DNA of 57,508 bases from Luteolibacter pohnpeiensis. Its GTDB lineage: Bacteria > Verrucomicrobiota > Verrucomicrobiia > Verrucomicrobiales > Akkermansiaceae. This document shows positions 1-7,793 of this stretch, in pieces. The stretch spans positions 1 to 57,508 of the forward strand of contig NZ_JAENIJ010000028.1 in NCBI RefSeq assembly GCF_016595435.1, written 5' to 3'. The notes beneath the pieces were generated by a model, which saw only the letters and a program-made list of their open reading frames with translations, was not told the DNA's origin and did no database searches. How positions within the stretch are numbered: position 1 is the first letter of the stretch; every line of letters starts with the position of its first letter. A program made the translations under genes and the position numbers.

Positions 1-59
1 CCCAATCTTTGGTGTAGACCCACAAAAGGCTGACTCTCGAACTCTTGAGAATTGCTAAA

Positions 60-74
60 CGTTGAATTTCAACG
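60..74 (-). terminator. Possible weak hairpin downstream of tRNA-Val
   Basis: CGTTGA and TCAACG form a 6-bp stem around a 3-base loop, 10 bases past the 3' end of the tRNA gene when read on the minus strand. The following bases are only weakly T-rich (TTTAGCAATT), so it may be a poor intrinsic terminator or an accidental inverted repeat. Confidence 0.25.
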
Positions 75-84
75 ATTTGTAAAA

Positions 85-159
85 TGGTGCGCGATACTGG
101 GTTCGAACCAGTGACCCCCTCCGTGTCAGGGAGGTGCTCTACCACTGAGCTAACCGCGC
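85..159 (-). tRNA. tRNA-Val (anticodon GAC)
   Basis: Read on the minus strand, the 75-base sequence folds as a full cloverleaf. The acceptor stem GCGCGGT pairs with ATCGCGC (one G-T pair), the D-arm begins AGCTCAGTGGTAGAGC, the anticodon stem CCTCC/GGAGG holds the loop CTGACAC with anticodon GAC, and the T-arm contains GGTTCGAACC. The 3' CCA is encoded. Anticodon GAC reads valine codon GUC (and GUU by wobble if modified). It stands alone, with no second tRNA in this window. Confidence 0.96.
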
Positions 160-305
160 TTTCCGTTAGCGCCCTTGCGGGCGGGCGAGAAGCTAGGGTG
201 ATGATGATGAGGGATGCAATCCCTTTTTTTAGTTTTTCTGCGATCTGTTTTGCAGCCGATGGGAGATCTTGCGCGGATGACGAAAAATGCAGCCCTGATA
301 GGCTT

Positions 306-1868
306 TCAAGAGTTGCAGGCATCGGCAATGCGCAGGCCGTCCATGGCGGCGGAGACGATGCCGCCGGCGTATCCGGCTCCTTCGCCACAGGGGAATAAAC
401 CGGCGATTTCCGGATGCTCCAGGGTGTCGTCCCGGCGTGGGATTCGCACGGGCGAGCTGGTGCGGGTCTCGAATCCCAGCAGGAGTGCCTGGCTGCTGAC
501 ATAGCCGTGCATTTGGCGGCCGAAAAGGGAAAGGCCTTCGCGCATGCGGCTGGTGATCCAATTCGGCAAAATCTCATGCAGGGGCGAGGATACCGCACCG
601 GGGAAGTAGCTTGTTTCCGGAAGATCGGCGGAGATTTTTCCGGCAATGAAATCGGTGACCCGTTGGCCGGGCGCGACTTGGCCGCCGCCACCGGCGATTT
701 TTGAGGCGCGTTCGAGTTCTTTCTGGAATGCCAGCCCGGCGAGGATGCCGTGTTCTTTTTGCAGCGGTTGCAGGTCTTCCGGTTCAACCGTGGAAACCAT
801 GCCGGAGTTGGCGAAAGGGGAGTCGCGGCGGGACAGGCTCATGCCATTGACCACCACTTCGTCGTTTTCCGTGGAAGCTGGGACGATCCAACCGCCCGGG
901 CACATGCAGAATGAGTGAACGCCTCGATCGCGGATTTTGGTGGCGAGGCGGTATCGAGCGGCAGGCAGCAGGTCCGGCCGCGCTGAGTTTTTTGGCAGGT
1001 GGTATTGGACGCCATCGATGAATGGCTGCGGATGCTCGATCCGGAAGCCGACCGCGAAGGGCTTGGCTTCTAACAAAATTCCTTTGGCGGCGAGCAGTCG
1101 GTAGATATCGCGCGCCGAGTGACCGGTGGCGAGGATGACGGAATCGGCCGTGATTTCGTCACCTTTTGCGGTCACCACGCCGCGGATGCGGTTGCCGGTG
1201 AGGAGGAAATCGGTGACTTTGGTTTCGAATCGGACTTCGCCTCCTGCGGCGATGATCGATGCGCGGATGGATTTCACCACGTTCGGCAGCAGGTTGGAGC
1301 CGATATGTGGGTGGGCATCGGTCAGGATGCGTTCAGGAGCTCCGTGGGCGACGAGGATTTCGTAGACCCTGGCAACTGGTCCGCGTTTGGTGGCGCGGGT
1401 GTAGAGCTTGCCGTCAGAAAAGGTTCCTGCACCGCCTTCGCCGAAGCAGTAGTTCGATTCCTCGATGACGCGGCCCTCGCGTAGAATCGGGGCAAGGTCG
1501 AAGCGCCGGGCGCTGGCATCTTTTCCGCGTTCGAGAACGATGGGCTTGAGGCCGTTTTCAAGGCAGCGCAATGCGGCGAAAAGTCCGGCTGGGCCGCAGC
1601 CGATGATGATGACGGATTTCGCACCCGCAGGGAGGGCGGGGGCGCTCCAATGTGGCGCGGGTTCTGGCTCGAATGGTTGGTCGATTGCGACGTCGAGTCG
1701 CAGCTGGACCTTGATTTTCCGCTGGCGGGCATCGATCGAATGCTTGCGAAGCTTGGTATCGACGATGCGTTTTGGGGAAATGCCTAATTTTTTGGCGGCG
1801 GCATCGCGCCGGGCGGATTCAGTTTCGGATTCTTCAAGCGGAAGAATGATGTCGACGGTCTCGGTCAT
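306..1868 (-). CDS. FAD-dependent oxidoreductase (COG2509-like NAD(FAD)-utilising dehydrogenase)
   Basis: The 520-residue protein has a basic N-terminal domain of about 85 residues (KLGISPKRIVDTKLRKHSID) followed by a dinucleotide-binding fold with IIGCGPAGLFAALRCLENG at about 87-105 and the FAD-contact string VLERGKDASARRFDLA. The FGEGGAGTFSDGKLYTR segment and the C-terminal GEGAGYAGGIVSAAMDGLRIA are typical of a soluble flavoprotein family found in most bacteria, whose substrate is not established. No signal peptide is seen, so it is probably cytoplasmic. It is the last gene of a minus-strand string running from the GAF gene, 23 bases after the thioesterase stop. The family call is strong; no specific reaction can be given. 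Confidence 0.88.
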   Translation of the reverse strand: MTETVDIILPLEESETESARRDAAAKKLGISPKRIVDTKLRKHSIDARQRKIKVQLRLDVAIDQPFEPEPAPHWSAPALPAGAKSVIIIGCGPAGLFAALRCLENGLKPIVLERGKDASARRFDLAPILREGRVIEESNYCFGEGGAGTFSDGKLYTRATKRGPVARVYEILVAHGAPERILTDAHPHIGSNLLPNVVKSIRASIIAAGGEVRFETKVTDFLLTGNRIRGVVTAKGDEITADSVILATGHSARDIYRLLAAKGILLEAKPFAVGFRIEHPQPFIDGVQYHLPKNSARPDLLPAARYRLATKIRDRGVHSFCMCPGGWIVPASTENDEVVVNGMSLSRRDSPFANSGMVSTVEPEDLQPLQKEHGILAGLAFQKELERASKIAGGGGQVAPGQRVTDFIAGKISADLPETSYFPGAVSSPLHEILPNWITSRMREGLSLFGRQMHGYVSSQALLLGFETRTSSPVRIPRRDDTLEHPEIAGLFPCGEGAGYAGGIVSAAMDGLRIADACNS

Positions 1869-1891
1869 GGGGCCGGGCGAATCTAGCGATC

Positions 1892-2251
1892 TCAGGGCGC
1901 GGGCTGGATTTTCACTTTGTTGCCGGAGTCATCGACAGCGACGAAGGTCGAGCGGGTGGAAAAGATCGGGATTTTCTGATCTTTCTGCTGCTTGTCGAAA
2001 ACTTCGACCGAGTAGGTGACGCTGGTATTGCCCTGACGGATGTTTTTGCAATGGATTGCAAGAATCGTCCCTTGGCGGACCGGATGGTGAAACTCCACGG
2101 TATCCAGGCCGATGGTGACGAACTTGTGGTCCGGATAATCCAGGCTGGCGGCGATCCATGCAGCCTCATCCACCCAAGCTAGCAGGCGGCCCCCGAACAG
2201 GAATCCGTAGTGATTGAGATCTCCGGGGAGGACGAGGCGATGATTTTCCAT
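1892..2251 (-). CDS. Acyl-CoA thioesterase, hotdog fold (YciA/BFIT-like)
   Basis: This is a single hotdog domain of 119 residues. NHYGFLFGGRLLAWVDEAAWIAA matches the N-terminal helix region of the family, where N-x-x-G-x-x-F-G-G-x-L-x-x-x-D carries the catalytic Asp. Later strands include VEFHHPVRQGTIL and TSVTYSVEVF. Such enzymes hydrolyse cytoplasmic acyl-CoA thioesters; chain-length preference cannot be read from the sequence. The gene starts 12 bases after the DoxX stop and is probably co-transcribed with it. Confidence 0.85.
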   Translation of the reverse strand: MENHRLVLPGDLNHYGFLFGGRLLAWVDEAAWIAASLDYPDHKFVTIGLDTVEFHHPVRQGTILAIHCKNIRQGNTSVTYSVEVFDKQQKDQKIPIFSTRSTFVAVDDSGNKVKIQPAP

Positions 2252-2263
2252 AACAGACCGGCG

Positions 2264-2734
2264 TTACCAGCGGCGGCGCTTTTTATCCTGATAAATGGCG
2301 GCGTCCAGTGAGTATTTGCCGGGGCCGGCAAGGATGATGACCACTGCGATGAGGAGGTAAAGCAATGCCGGTTCTTTGGCCGCAGGCGAAGTGGCACCTA
2401 AGAACAATGGCGCGTCATGGAGAACCTCAAACGCTGCCACCACCATGGCAAATCCGAGCACAAAGGCAGCGGGTCGTGTGGCCAGGCCAATCACGATCAA
2501 GGCGGCGGCACCTACTTCTGCACCGATAGTCGCCATCAGACTGATGGGTGGCGACATGAACTTGAATGGCAAGAAGTGAGGCACGTGCCAGTTGTCCTTC
2601 AATTTATCGAATTGGTGATACTTTCCCATGCCATGGCCCAGGAGCATCATCAGTCCGCCGGAAACGCGAAGCACCAGAAGTCCAAAGGAGGCGAGGGTAT
2701 CGCGTGTGCCGCAATCAAAGAGAAGTCGTTTCAT
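2264..2734 (-). CDS. DoxX family membrane protein
   Basis: The protein has 156 residues and four hydrophobic segments: about 15-35 (SFGLLVLRVSGGLMMLLGHG), 65-85 (SLMATIGAEVGAAALIVIGLA), 88-105 and 123-142. The first segment ends in GHGMGKYHQF, the usual DoxX/YphA form. Family members are inner-membrane proteins linked in various bacteria to quinone or thiol redox functions, but many have no known role. Its start overlaps the stop of the KhpB-like gene by 4 bases, suggesting translational coupling. The KhpB pairing itself is not informative about function. Confidence 0.8.
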   Translation of the reverse strand: MKRLLFDCGTRDTLASFGLLVLRVSGGLMMLLGHGMGKYHQFDKLKDNWHVPHFLPFKFMSPPISLMATIGAEVGAAALIVIGLATRPAAFVLGFAMVVAAFEVLHDAPLFLGATSPAAKEPALLYLLIAVVIILAGPGKYSLDAAIYQDKKRRRW

Positions 2735-3201
2735 TCAGGAGAGACAGATTGGTTTTTCGCAGAAATGAGGATTCGCTTCAGCCGATCATCCCCGTCTGGC
2801 GAATGGGAAACCACATCCGGGTCTTCGACGAGAACATTGTGCACCAGACGGCGATAGTAGGCGTTGAGTGGTCGCATTTTGAAAGACTTGCCGGTGGATT
2901 TCACACGCTCGGCGATGCTGCGGACTTCCTCCTGGAGTCGGTCTTCCTGGATTGCGCGGAAGTGTTCGCAGTCGACCTTGACGCGGATTGCTTTGGAATC
3001 ATGCCTACGGAGGATACGGTTGACGAGATATTGCAGATCATCCAGTCGATCGCCATCTTCGCCGATGATGGCTTCCTTTTCGCTGGAGTGAATCTGCAGG
3101 CAGGGACCGTCGTCGGTTTCCTGCTGCTCGATGGACGCGGTGAATCCAAGATGCCCCAGCATCGTATCGAGAATTTTGTTCGCAGTGTCCACAGTCGTCA
3201 T
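2731..3201 (-). CDS. khpB: KhpB/Jag-like RNA-binding protein (KH + R3H)
   Basis: With the ATG at 3201 the protein has 156 residues. The first half has a KH-like segment with the GxxG-type loop in AIIGEDGDRLDDLQYLVNRI. The second half is an R3H domain, MRPLNAYYRRLVHNVLVEDPD followed by DGDDRLKRILI, close to the C-terminus of SpoIIIJ-associated Jag proteins. The Jag_N domain of Firmicutes is absent. KhpB proteins bind RNA and affect cell division and envelope genes in Firmicutes; the role here is inferred. A TTG start 12 codons upstream would overlap the GAF stop, but the ATG fits the domain start better. It is not next to yidC as in many genomes. Confidence 0.78.
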   Translation of the reverse strand: MTTVDTANKILDTMLGHLGFTASIEQQETDDGPCLQIHSSEKEAIIGEDGDRLDDLQYLVNRILRRHDSKAIRVKVDCEHFRAIQEDRLQEEVRSIAERVKSTGKSFKMRPLNAYYRRLVHNVLVEDPDVVSHSPDGDDRLKRILISAKNQSVSPE

Positions 3202-3233
3202 GCTGGCGAATCTAGGTGCAATCAAGCATCGGG

Positions 3234-3671
3234 TCAATCTCTGGAGAAGGCCGAGGCGATTTCCTCCGCGTGCTTCGCGAGCTGCTGTTTTTCCTCGTCG
3301 GAAAAGTCGTAAGGCGTGTATTTGCCGACGCCGAGAGTGCCGATGACCTTGGCTCCATCGGCTGAGAAAATCGGCACAGCGAGGGAACCGGAGACCCCGG
3401 TCGCGCGTGCGCCAGCCTTTGCCACTCCTCCGAGATCTTGCTGCAGGTTGCAGAGCTCGACAGGTTCGCGGGTTTGTGCGGCAACCCCGGCAATGCCTTT
3501 GCCAAAGGGAATTCGGGTGACTTTATCCATCAATGATTCCGGGATTCCAACGGCTGCGACAAGATCCAGAAACTCACCTGTTAGATCGGTTTTATGAATG
3601 GTTCCGGATTGGCAGTCAAAGTGTTGGAGTGCCTTGGTAAGGTAGGATTGATAGACGGATGAATCGCTCAT
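3234..3671 (-). CDS. Single-domain GAF protein
   Basis: The 145-residue protein is essentially one GAF domain. The core reads IPFGKGIAGVAAQTREPVEL at about 52-71, then SGSLAVPIFSADGAKVIGTLGVG at 94-116, and ends in a helix (FSDEEKQQLAKHAEEIASAF). GAF domains bind small ligands or act as redox or cyclic-nucleotide sensors. I cannot see the cysteine pattern needed for free-methionine sulfoxide reductase, so that activity is not proposed. It is first in the minus-strand string and divergent from the epimerase gene about 100 bases away. Confidence 0.75.
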   Translation of the reverse strand: MSDSSVYQSYLTKALQHFDCQSGTIHKTDLTGEFLDLVAAVGIPESLMDKVTRIPFGKGIAGVAAQTREPVELCNLQQDLGGVAKAGARATGVSGSLAVPIFSADGAKVIGTLGVGKYTPYDFSDEEKQQLAKHAEEIASAFSRD

Positions 3672-3772
3672 GGGAAAGGGGTAGCACGGGCTTGTCGATT
3701 CGTCACGCGGAGCCGGTTACGAAAATGGAGCTTGGCAACAGGGTGGGTTCGATTAGTAAAACCCTCCCACGC

Positions 3773-4909
3773 ATGAAAACCCATTTACTGCTCATCCCGG
3801 CGATAGCTTTGGCTATATCCTCCTGCAAAGAAAAACCCGCAATGACTCAGGACAACGAGATCAAGGAAGAAGTATACGGAAAAATGCCAGACGGTCGTGA
3901 AGTGAAGATCTTCACCCTGAGCAACAAAAATGGCTATATCGCGAAAGTAACCGAATACGGAGCGATCCTCGTTTCCGTGGAAGCCCCCGATAAAGACGGC
4001 AATGTCGAGGACATCACTCACGGCTTTGACGATCTCAAAGGCTGGCTCGGCAACACACCGTATTTCGGCGCAACGGTCGGACGTTTCGGCAACCGCATTG
4101 CCAATGGCAAATTCACCCTGGATGGCAAGGAATACACCCTTCCAACCAATAACGAGCCTGGTGGCATTCCATGCTCACTTCATGGCGGTACGGAAGGATT
4201 CAACCAGAAGCTCTGGACCGGGAAGGAAACTGACGATGGCGTGGAATTCACCTACGTCTCGAAAGACGGCGAGGAAGGTTACCCCGGCACTCTCACGGTG
4301 AAGGTGACTTACAGCCTGAATGATGACAACGAATTGAAATGGCATGCGGAGGCGACCACCGATGCGCCGACGGTCATCAACATCGTCAACCACACCTACT
4401 GGAACCTTTCCAACGATCAGAATAGCAAGATTCTCGATCACATCGTGACCCTGAATGCGGATCATTATCTGCCAACCAATCCTGGTTTGATCCCTACGGG
4501 TGAAGTCGCTCCGGTTGCTGGCACTCCAATGGATTTCACCAAGCCGACCGCGATCGGAGATCGTGTCGAAGACGATTTTGAAGCGTTGAAACTTGGCGGT
4601 GGTTACGACCACGCCTGGGTCTTGAACAAAGGTGAAGGCGTTCGTTTTGCGGCGAAAGTCGAAGATCCGAAATCCGGTCGTGTGCTTGAGATCTCCACCG
4701 ATCAACCTGCAATCCAATTCTATTGCGGAAACTTCCTGGACGGGACCGTGACCGGTAAAGATGGCATTGCCTATGGCAAGCGCACCGCGATGGCTCTGGA
4801 AACCGAAGGCTATCCGGATGCACCAAATCATCCTGAGTTCCCATCCTCGGTTCTTCGCCCTGGCGAAAAATACGAGCACACCATGATCTGGAAATTCTCC
4901 GTGGAGTAA
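3773..4909 (+). CDS. galM: Aldose 1-epimerase (galactose mutarotase), predicted lipoprotein
   Basis: The start at 3773 gives a lipoprotein signal MKTHLLLIPAIALAISSC with lipobox ISSC, so the 378-residue enzyme is probably anchored in the envelope. GalM-family features follow: GATVGRFGNRIANGKFTLDG, the histidine segment PCSLHGGTEGFNQKLW, the second histidine in NIVNHTYWNLS, GGYDHAWVLN, and TDQPAIQFYCGNFLDGT. The enzyme interconverts alpha and beta anomers of aldoses such as galactose. It lies 39 bases before an SSS symporter gene, suggesting mutarotation of sugars before uptake; galK is 44 kb away in the same window. An in-frame upstream extension to 3659 lacks a signal peptide and is not preferred. 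Confidence 0.9.
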   Translation: MKTHLLLIPAIALAISSCKEKPAMTQDNEIKEEVYGKMPDGREVKIFTLSNKNGYIAKVTEYGAILVSVEAPDKDGNVEDITHGFDDLKGWLGNTPYFGATVGRFGNRIANGKFTLDGKEYTLPTNNEPGGIPCSLHGGTEGFNQKLWTGKETDDGVEFTYVSKDGEEGYPGTLTVKVTYSLNDDNELKWHAEATTDAPTVINIVNHTYWNLSNDQNSKILDHIVTLNADHYLPTNPGLIPTGEVAPVAGTPMDFTKPTAIGDRVEDDFEALKLGGGYDHAWVLNKGEGVRFAAKVEDPKSGRVLEISTDQPAIQFYCGNFLDGTVTGKDGIAYGKRTAMALETEGYPDAPNHPEFPSSVLRPGEKYEHTMIWKFSVE

Positions 4910-4948
4910 TTTGCCTTATTCGAGAGTCCTCAACTCAAGCGATTTCAT

Positions 4949-6997
4949 ATGATCATAAACCCTTGTGTGCAGTGGTTGGCCCAGACTACGCCAACGACAA
5001 CCGGGCCGATGAGTACGCTTGATGTCGTACTTTTCCTTGTGGCCGTCATTGGTGTCATTGCGTTTGGCATTTGGCAGGGAAATAAAGAGAGCGGCGCCCC
5101 ATCGGATGATGGTGCCGCTGGCTATTTCCTCGCCGGCCGCGGTCTGACTTGGTGGCTGGTTGGCTTTTCCCTGATTGCGGCGAACATTTCGACAGAGCAA
5201 TTCGTCGGCATGTCCGGGTCTGCAGCCGATTGGCTGGGGATGGCCATCGCATCCTACGAATGGATGGCTGCGATTACGCTGGTCGTCGTGGCATTCGTTT
5301 TCCTGCCGAAGCTGTTGCGCTGCGGAATCTATACCATCCCGGAGTTCCTCGAATACCGCTACGGGCTGTTTTCCCGAAACGTCATGGCGATCTCGACTCT
5401 GGTCATCCTGGTCGGTGTGCCAACCGCGTCGGTGATTTACTCGGGAGCGAAAGTGATCTCGGTATTCTTTGCCGGATATCACCTGATGGGCATGGATCTT
5501 GGATCGATCACCGTTGGCTGCTGGATCATTGGCATCGCCGCTGCCATCTACGTTTTTGTGGGCGGCTTGAAAGCATGTGCCTGGACGGATTTGATTTGGG
5601 GTGCGTCTTTGATCGTTGGCGGCGCCATCGTCATGTTTCTCGCATTTGGAGTCATGCGCGATGCAGATCCTGCAGAGCTGATTCTGACGAAAGTTGAGAA
5701 CTCAACCGCGACTCAGGAAGATATCGCAAAGGCAGGTCCATTTGAGCGCTTCATGTTGCTGAACAATGGCAAGCACGATGAAGCCAAGGCAGTAACCGGA
5801 GAAAACCTTTCCGGTGGCAAGCTTCACATGGTTCGTCCACACGATGATCCGACCATTCCATGGCCAGCATTGCTGCTCGGACTCTGGATTCCCAACTTCT
5901 TCTATTGGGGGCTGAACCAATACATTGTGCAGCGAACTCTCGGATCGAAGTCGCTGGCAGAAGGACAGAAGGGTATCGTTTTTGCGGCTGCCCTGAAGTT
6001 GATTGTGCCGTTCATCGTCGTCATCCCGGGTATCCTGTGCTTCAACCTGTATAGCAGTGATCTGCGTGCGCAGGGGGCCATGAAGAATTCGAAAACCCTG
6101 AAGGAAATGCGCGCGGCAAAGGACACGTCGATTTATCCATTCACGGAAAACTTCGCGCTGACCGAACCTGACTTGGCGCGTGAAGTAATCGCCCATAACG
6201 AGACGATTTCAGGACTGAAGGCAGCAACGCTCGCTCCAGATGCGAGTGCTGAATCCATCACAAAAGTGAATTCGGATTTGCTGAAAGCCGCAAAGGATAA
6301 AAAAATCATGATCAAAGGGAAAATGAAGAAAATCCCGACGGGCACGAAACTCCTGGGCTACGATTATGACTCAGCATTCCCGACCTTGCTGAAGAACCTG
6401 CTGAAGCCCGGATTTACCTGGTTCGTTCTTGCGGCGATCTTCGGAGCGGTCGTTTCGTCATTGGCTTCGATGTTGAACTCCGCATCGACGATCGCGACCA
6501 TGGACATCGTTCGCAAATTGAAGCCGGAAAGTTCGCAGTCCAATTTGGTTGCCTACGGTCGTGGCTTCACGTTGCTGTTCGTGCTGATTGCCTGCGTCAT
6601 CGCTCCTTCACTGGGGAGTCCGGCGTTTGGTGGGATTTTCAACTTCATTCAGGAGTTCCAAGGTTTCATCAGTCCGGGCATTCTTGCGGTGTATCTCTTC
6701 GGATTCCTCATTCCGCAGGCACCCAGATTCCTCGGATGGTTGGGCATCAGCATCAACATCGTGCTTTATGGTACCTTGATGTGGAAGCTGCCGGATATGG
6801 CATTCCTCAACCGGATGGCGATCTGCTTTGTAACAGTGCTCATCGTGTTGACCATCAGTACGCTAGCTAAGCCGCTGGATAAGCCGGTTGTCATGCCTAC
6901 CACCGATTTGATTGTCCTCGAATCGTCAAAGGTCGCCAAGATCTGCGGCATCGCAGTCGTGATTTCGACTTTGATCCTCTATTTCATCTTCTGGTGA
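4949..6997 (+). CDS. Sodium/solute symporter (SSS family, sugar-type)
   Basis: This 682-residue polytopic protein matches the SGLT-like branch of the SSS family. Landmarks are GYFLAGRGLTWWLVGFSLIAANISTEQFVGMSG (sodium-binding TM1-2 region), the TIPEFLEYRYG motif, CAWTDLIWG, and PNFFYWGLNQYIVQRTLGSKSLAEGQKG. There are about 14 hydrophobic segments. A hydrophilic insertion of about 90 residues, rich in Lys and Ala, lies between the segment ending FNLYSS and the one starting GFTWFVLAAIFGAVVSSLASMLNSAS. Its role as a Na+-coupled sugar carrier is inferred from family and from galM 39 bases upstream. The start could also be the Met at 5009, just before the first hydrophobic segment. Confidence 0.88.
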   Translation: MIINPCVQWLAQTTPTTTGPMSTLDVVLFLVAVIGVIAFGIWQGNKESGAPSDDGAAGYFLAGRGLTWWLVGFSLIAANISTEQFVGMSGSAADWLGMAIASYEWMAAITLVVVAFVFLPKLLRCGIYTIPEFLEYRYGLFSRNVMAISTLVILVGVPTASVIYSGAKVISVFFAGYHLMGMDLGSITVGCWIIGIAAAIYVFVGGLKACAWTDLIWGASLIVGGAIVMFLAFGVMRDADPAELILTKVENSTATQEDIAKAGPFERFMLLNNGKHDEAKAVTGENLSGGKLHMVRPHDDPTIPWPALLLGLWIPNFFYWGLNQYIVQRTLGSKSLAEGQKGIVFAAALKLIVPFIVVIPGILCFNLYSSDLRAQGAMKNSKTLKEMRAAKDTSIYPFTENFALTEPDLAREVIAHNETISGLKAATLAPDASAESITKVNSDLLKAAKDKKIMIKGKMKKIPTGTKLLGYDYDSAFPTLLKNLLKPGFTWFVLAAIFGAVVSSLASMLNSASTIATMDIVRKLKPESSQSNLVAYGRGFTLLFVLIACVIAPSLGSPAFGGIFNFIQEFQGFISPGILAVYLFGFLIPQAPRFLGWLGISINIVLYGTLMWKLPDMAFLNRMAICFVTVLIVLTISTLAKPLDKPVVMPTTDLIVLESSKVAKICGIAVVISTLILYFIFW

Positions 6998-7025
6998 TTT
7001 AAATCCGGATTCCGAAATTTCCAAA

Positions 7026-7058
7026 ACGCTCCGTTCTCTATTGGACGGGGCGTTTTTT
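7026..7058 (+). terminator. Rho-independent terminator after the symporter gene
   Basis: ACGCTCCGT (7026-7034) pairs with ACGGGGCGT (7045-7053), a 9-bp stem with one T-G pair and a 10-base loop. It is followed directly by a run of T (7053-7058). It lies about 30 bases after the symporter stop and just before the MBL hydrolase gene. Confidence 0.85.
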
Positions 7059-7075
7059 GTTTTCAATAATTCGGC

Positions 7076-7687
7076 ATGAAGATCACGGCTTACACTGGCG
7101 GGTTTGCGCAAACGAATGCTTACCTGGTGGAAACCCCGGAAGGCACCTTTCTCATTGATGCTCCGGAAGGAGTGGCTGCATGGTTGGCGGGTAAGAATGT
7201 CCAGCCGGAGCATGTGTTGCTCACTCACCAGCACTACGATCACGTGCTCGATGCCGCAGCTCTGCAAGATGCAGGCGCGAAGCTGCATGCGTTTAGCGAC
7301 TATTCTCAGGATTTGACTCTGGAAACCCTGATGCGTGCTTCCGGCGTGCCGATCTCGGTGGCACCGTATTCAGTGGATTTCAAACTGGATCCCGCAGATT
7401 CACCGTGGAGTTACGCTGGGGTGGAAATTTCTCTCACTCATCTGCCCGGCCACTCGCCAGACAGTGTGATCCTGCACGTTCCTGCGGAAAAGATCGTGTT
7501 TTCGGGGGATACGTTGTTCACAGGTTCGATTGGCCGGACCGATTTGCCTGGTGGGAGCCAACGCATCTTGCTGGATGGAATCGCCAAGCACTTGATGGTT
7601 TTGCCTTCGGAAACCCGTGTTTTTCCGGGCCACGGCCCTTCTTCGACAATTGGTGCGGAATCTGCGAGCAATCCGTTCCTGCAATGA
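7076..7687 (+). CDS. MBL-fold metallo-hydrolase (glyoxalase II-like)
   Basis: The 203-residue protein has the metal-binding set of the metallo-beta-lactamase fold: THQHYDHVLD (H-x-H-x-D-H), the next histidine in LPGHSPDSV, the bridging Asp in FSGDTLFTG, and the last histidine in FPGHGPSSTIGAE. Members hydrolyse thioesters or related bonds with one or two zinc or iron ions in the cytoplasm. GSIGRTDLPGGS is typical of the GloB-like branch. It has no C-terminal HAGH substrate domain, so true glyoxalase II activity is not assured. It is separated from the symporter gene by a terminator and is 106 bases from the next operon. Confidence 0.87.
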   Translation: MKITAYTGGFAQTNAYLVETPEGTFLIDAPEGVAAWLAGKNVQPEHVLLTHQHYDHVLDAAALQDAGAKLHAFSDYSQDLTLETLMRASGVPISVAPYSVDFKLDPADSPWSYAGVEISLTHLPGHSPDSVILHVPAEKIVFSGDTLFTGSIGRTDLPGGSQRILLDGIAKHLMVLPSETRVFPGHGPSSTIGAESASNPFLQ

Positions 7688-7793
7688 TTCGTCTGTCATT
7701 TTTGCGGTTTCGTGAAATCCGCTGGATATGCGACGTATTGTTTGGGACTTTTAGTCTGCAAATCCGAATGTTGGAGTTTGTCTGATTTTTTCC

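Noticed and set aside
3234..3671. Free methionine-(R)-sulfoxide reductase
   Set aside because: The GAF fold is right, but I could not find the catalytic cysteine set of that enzyme family.
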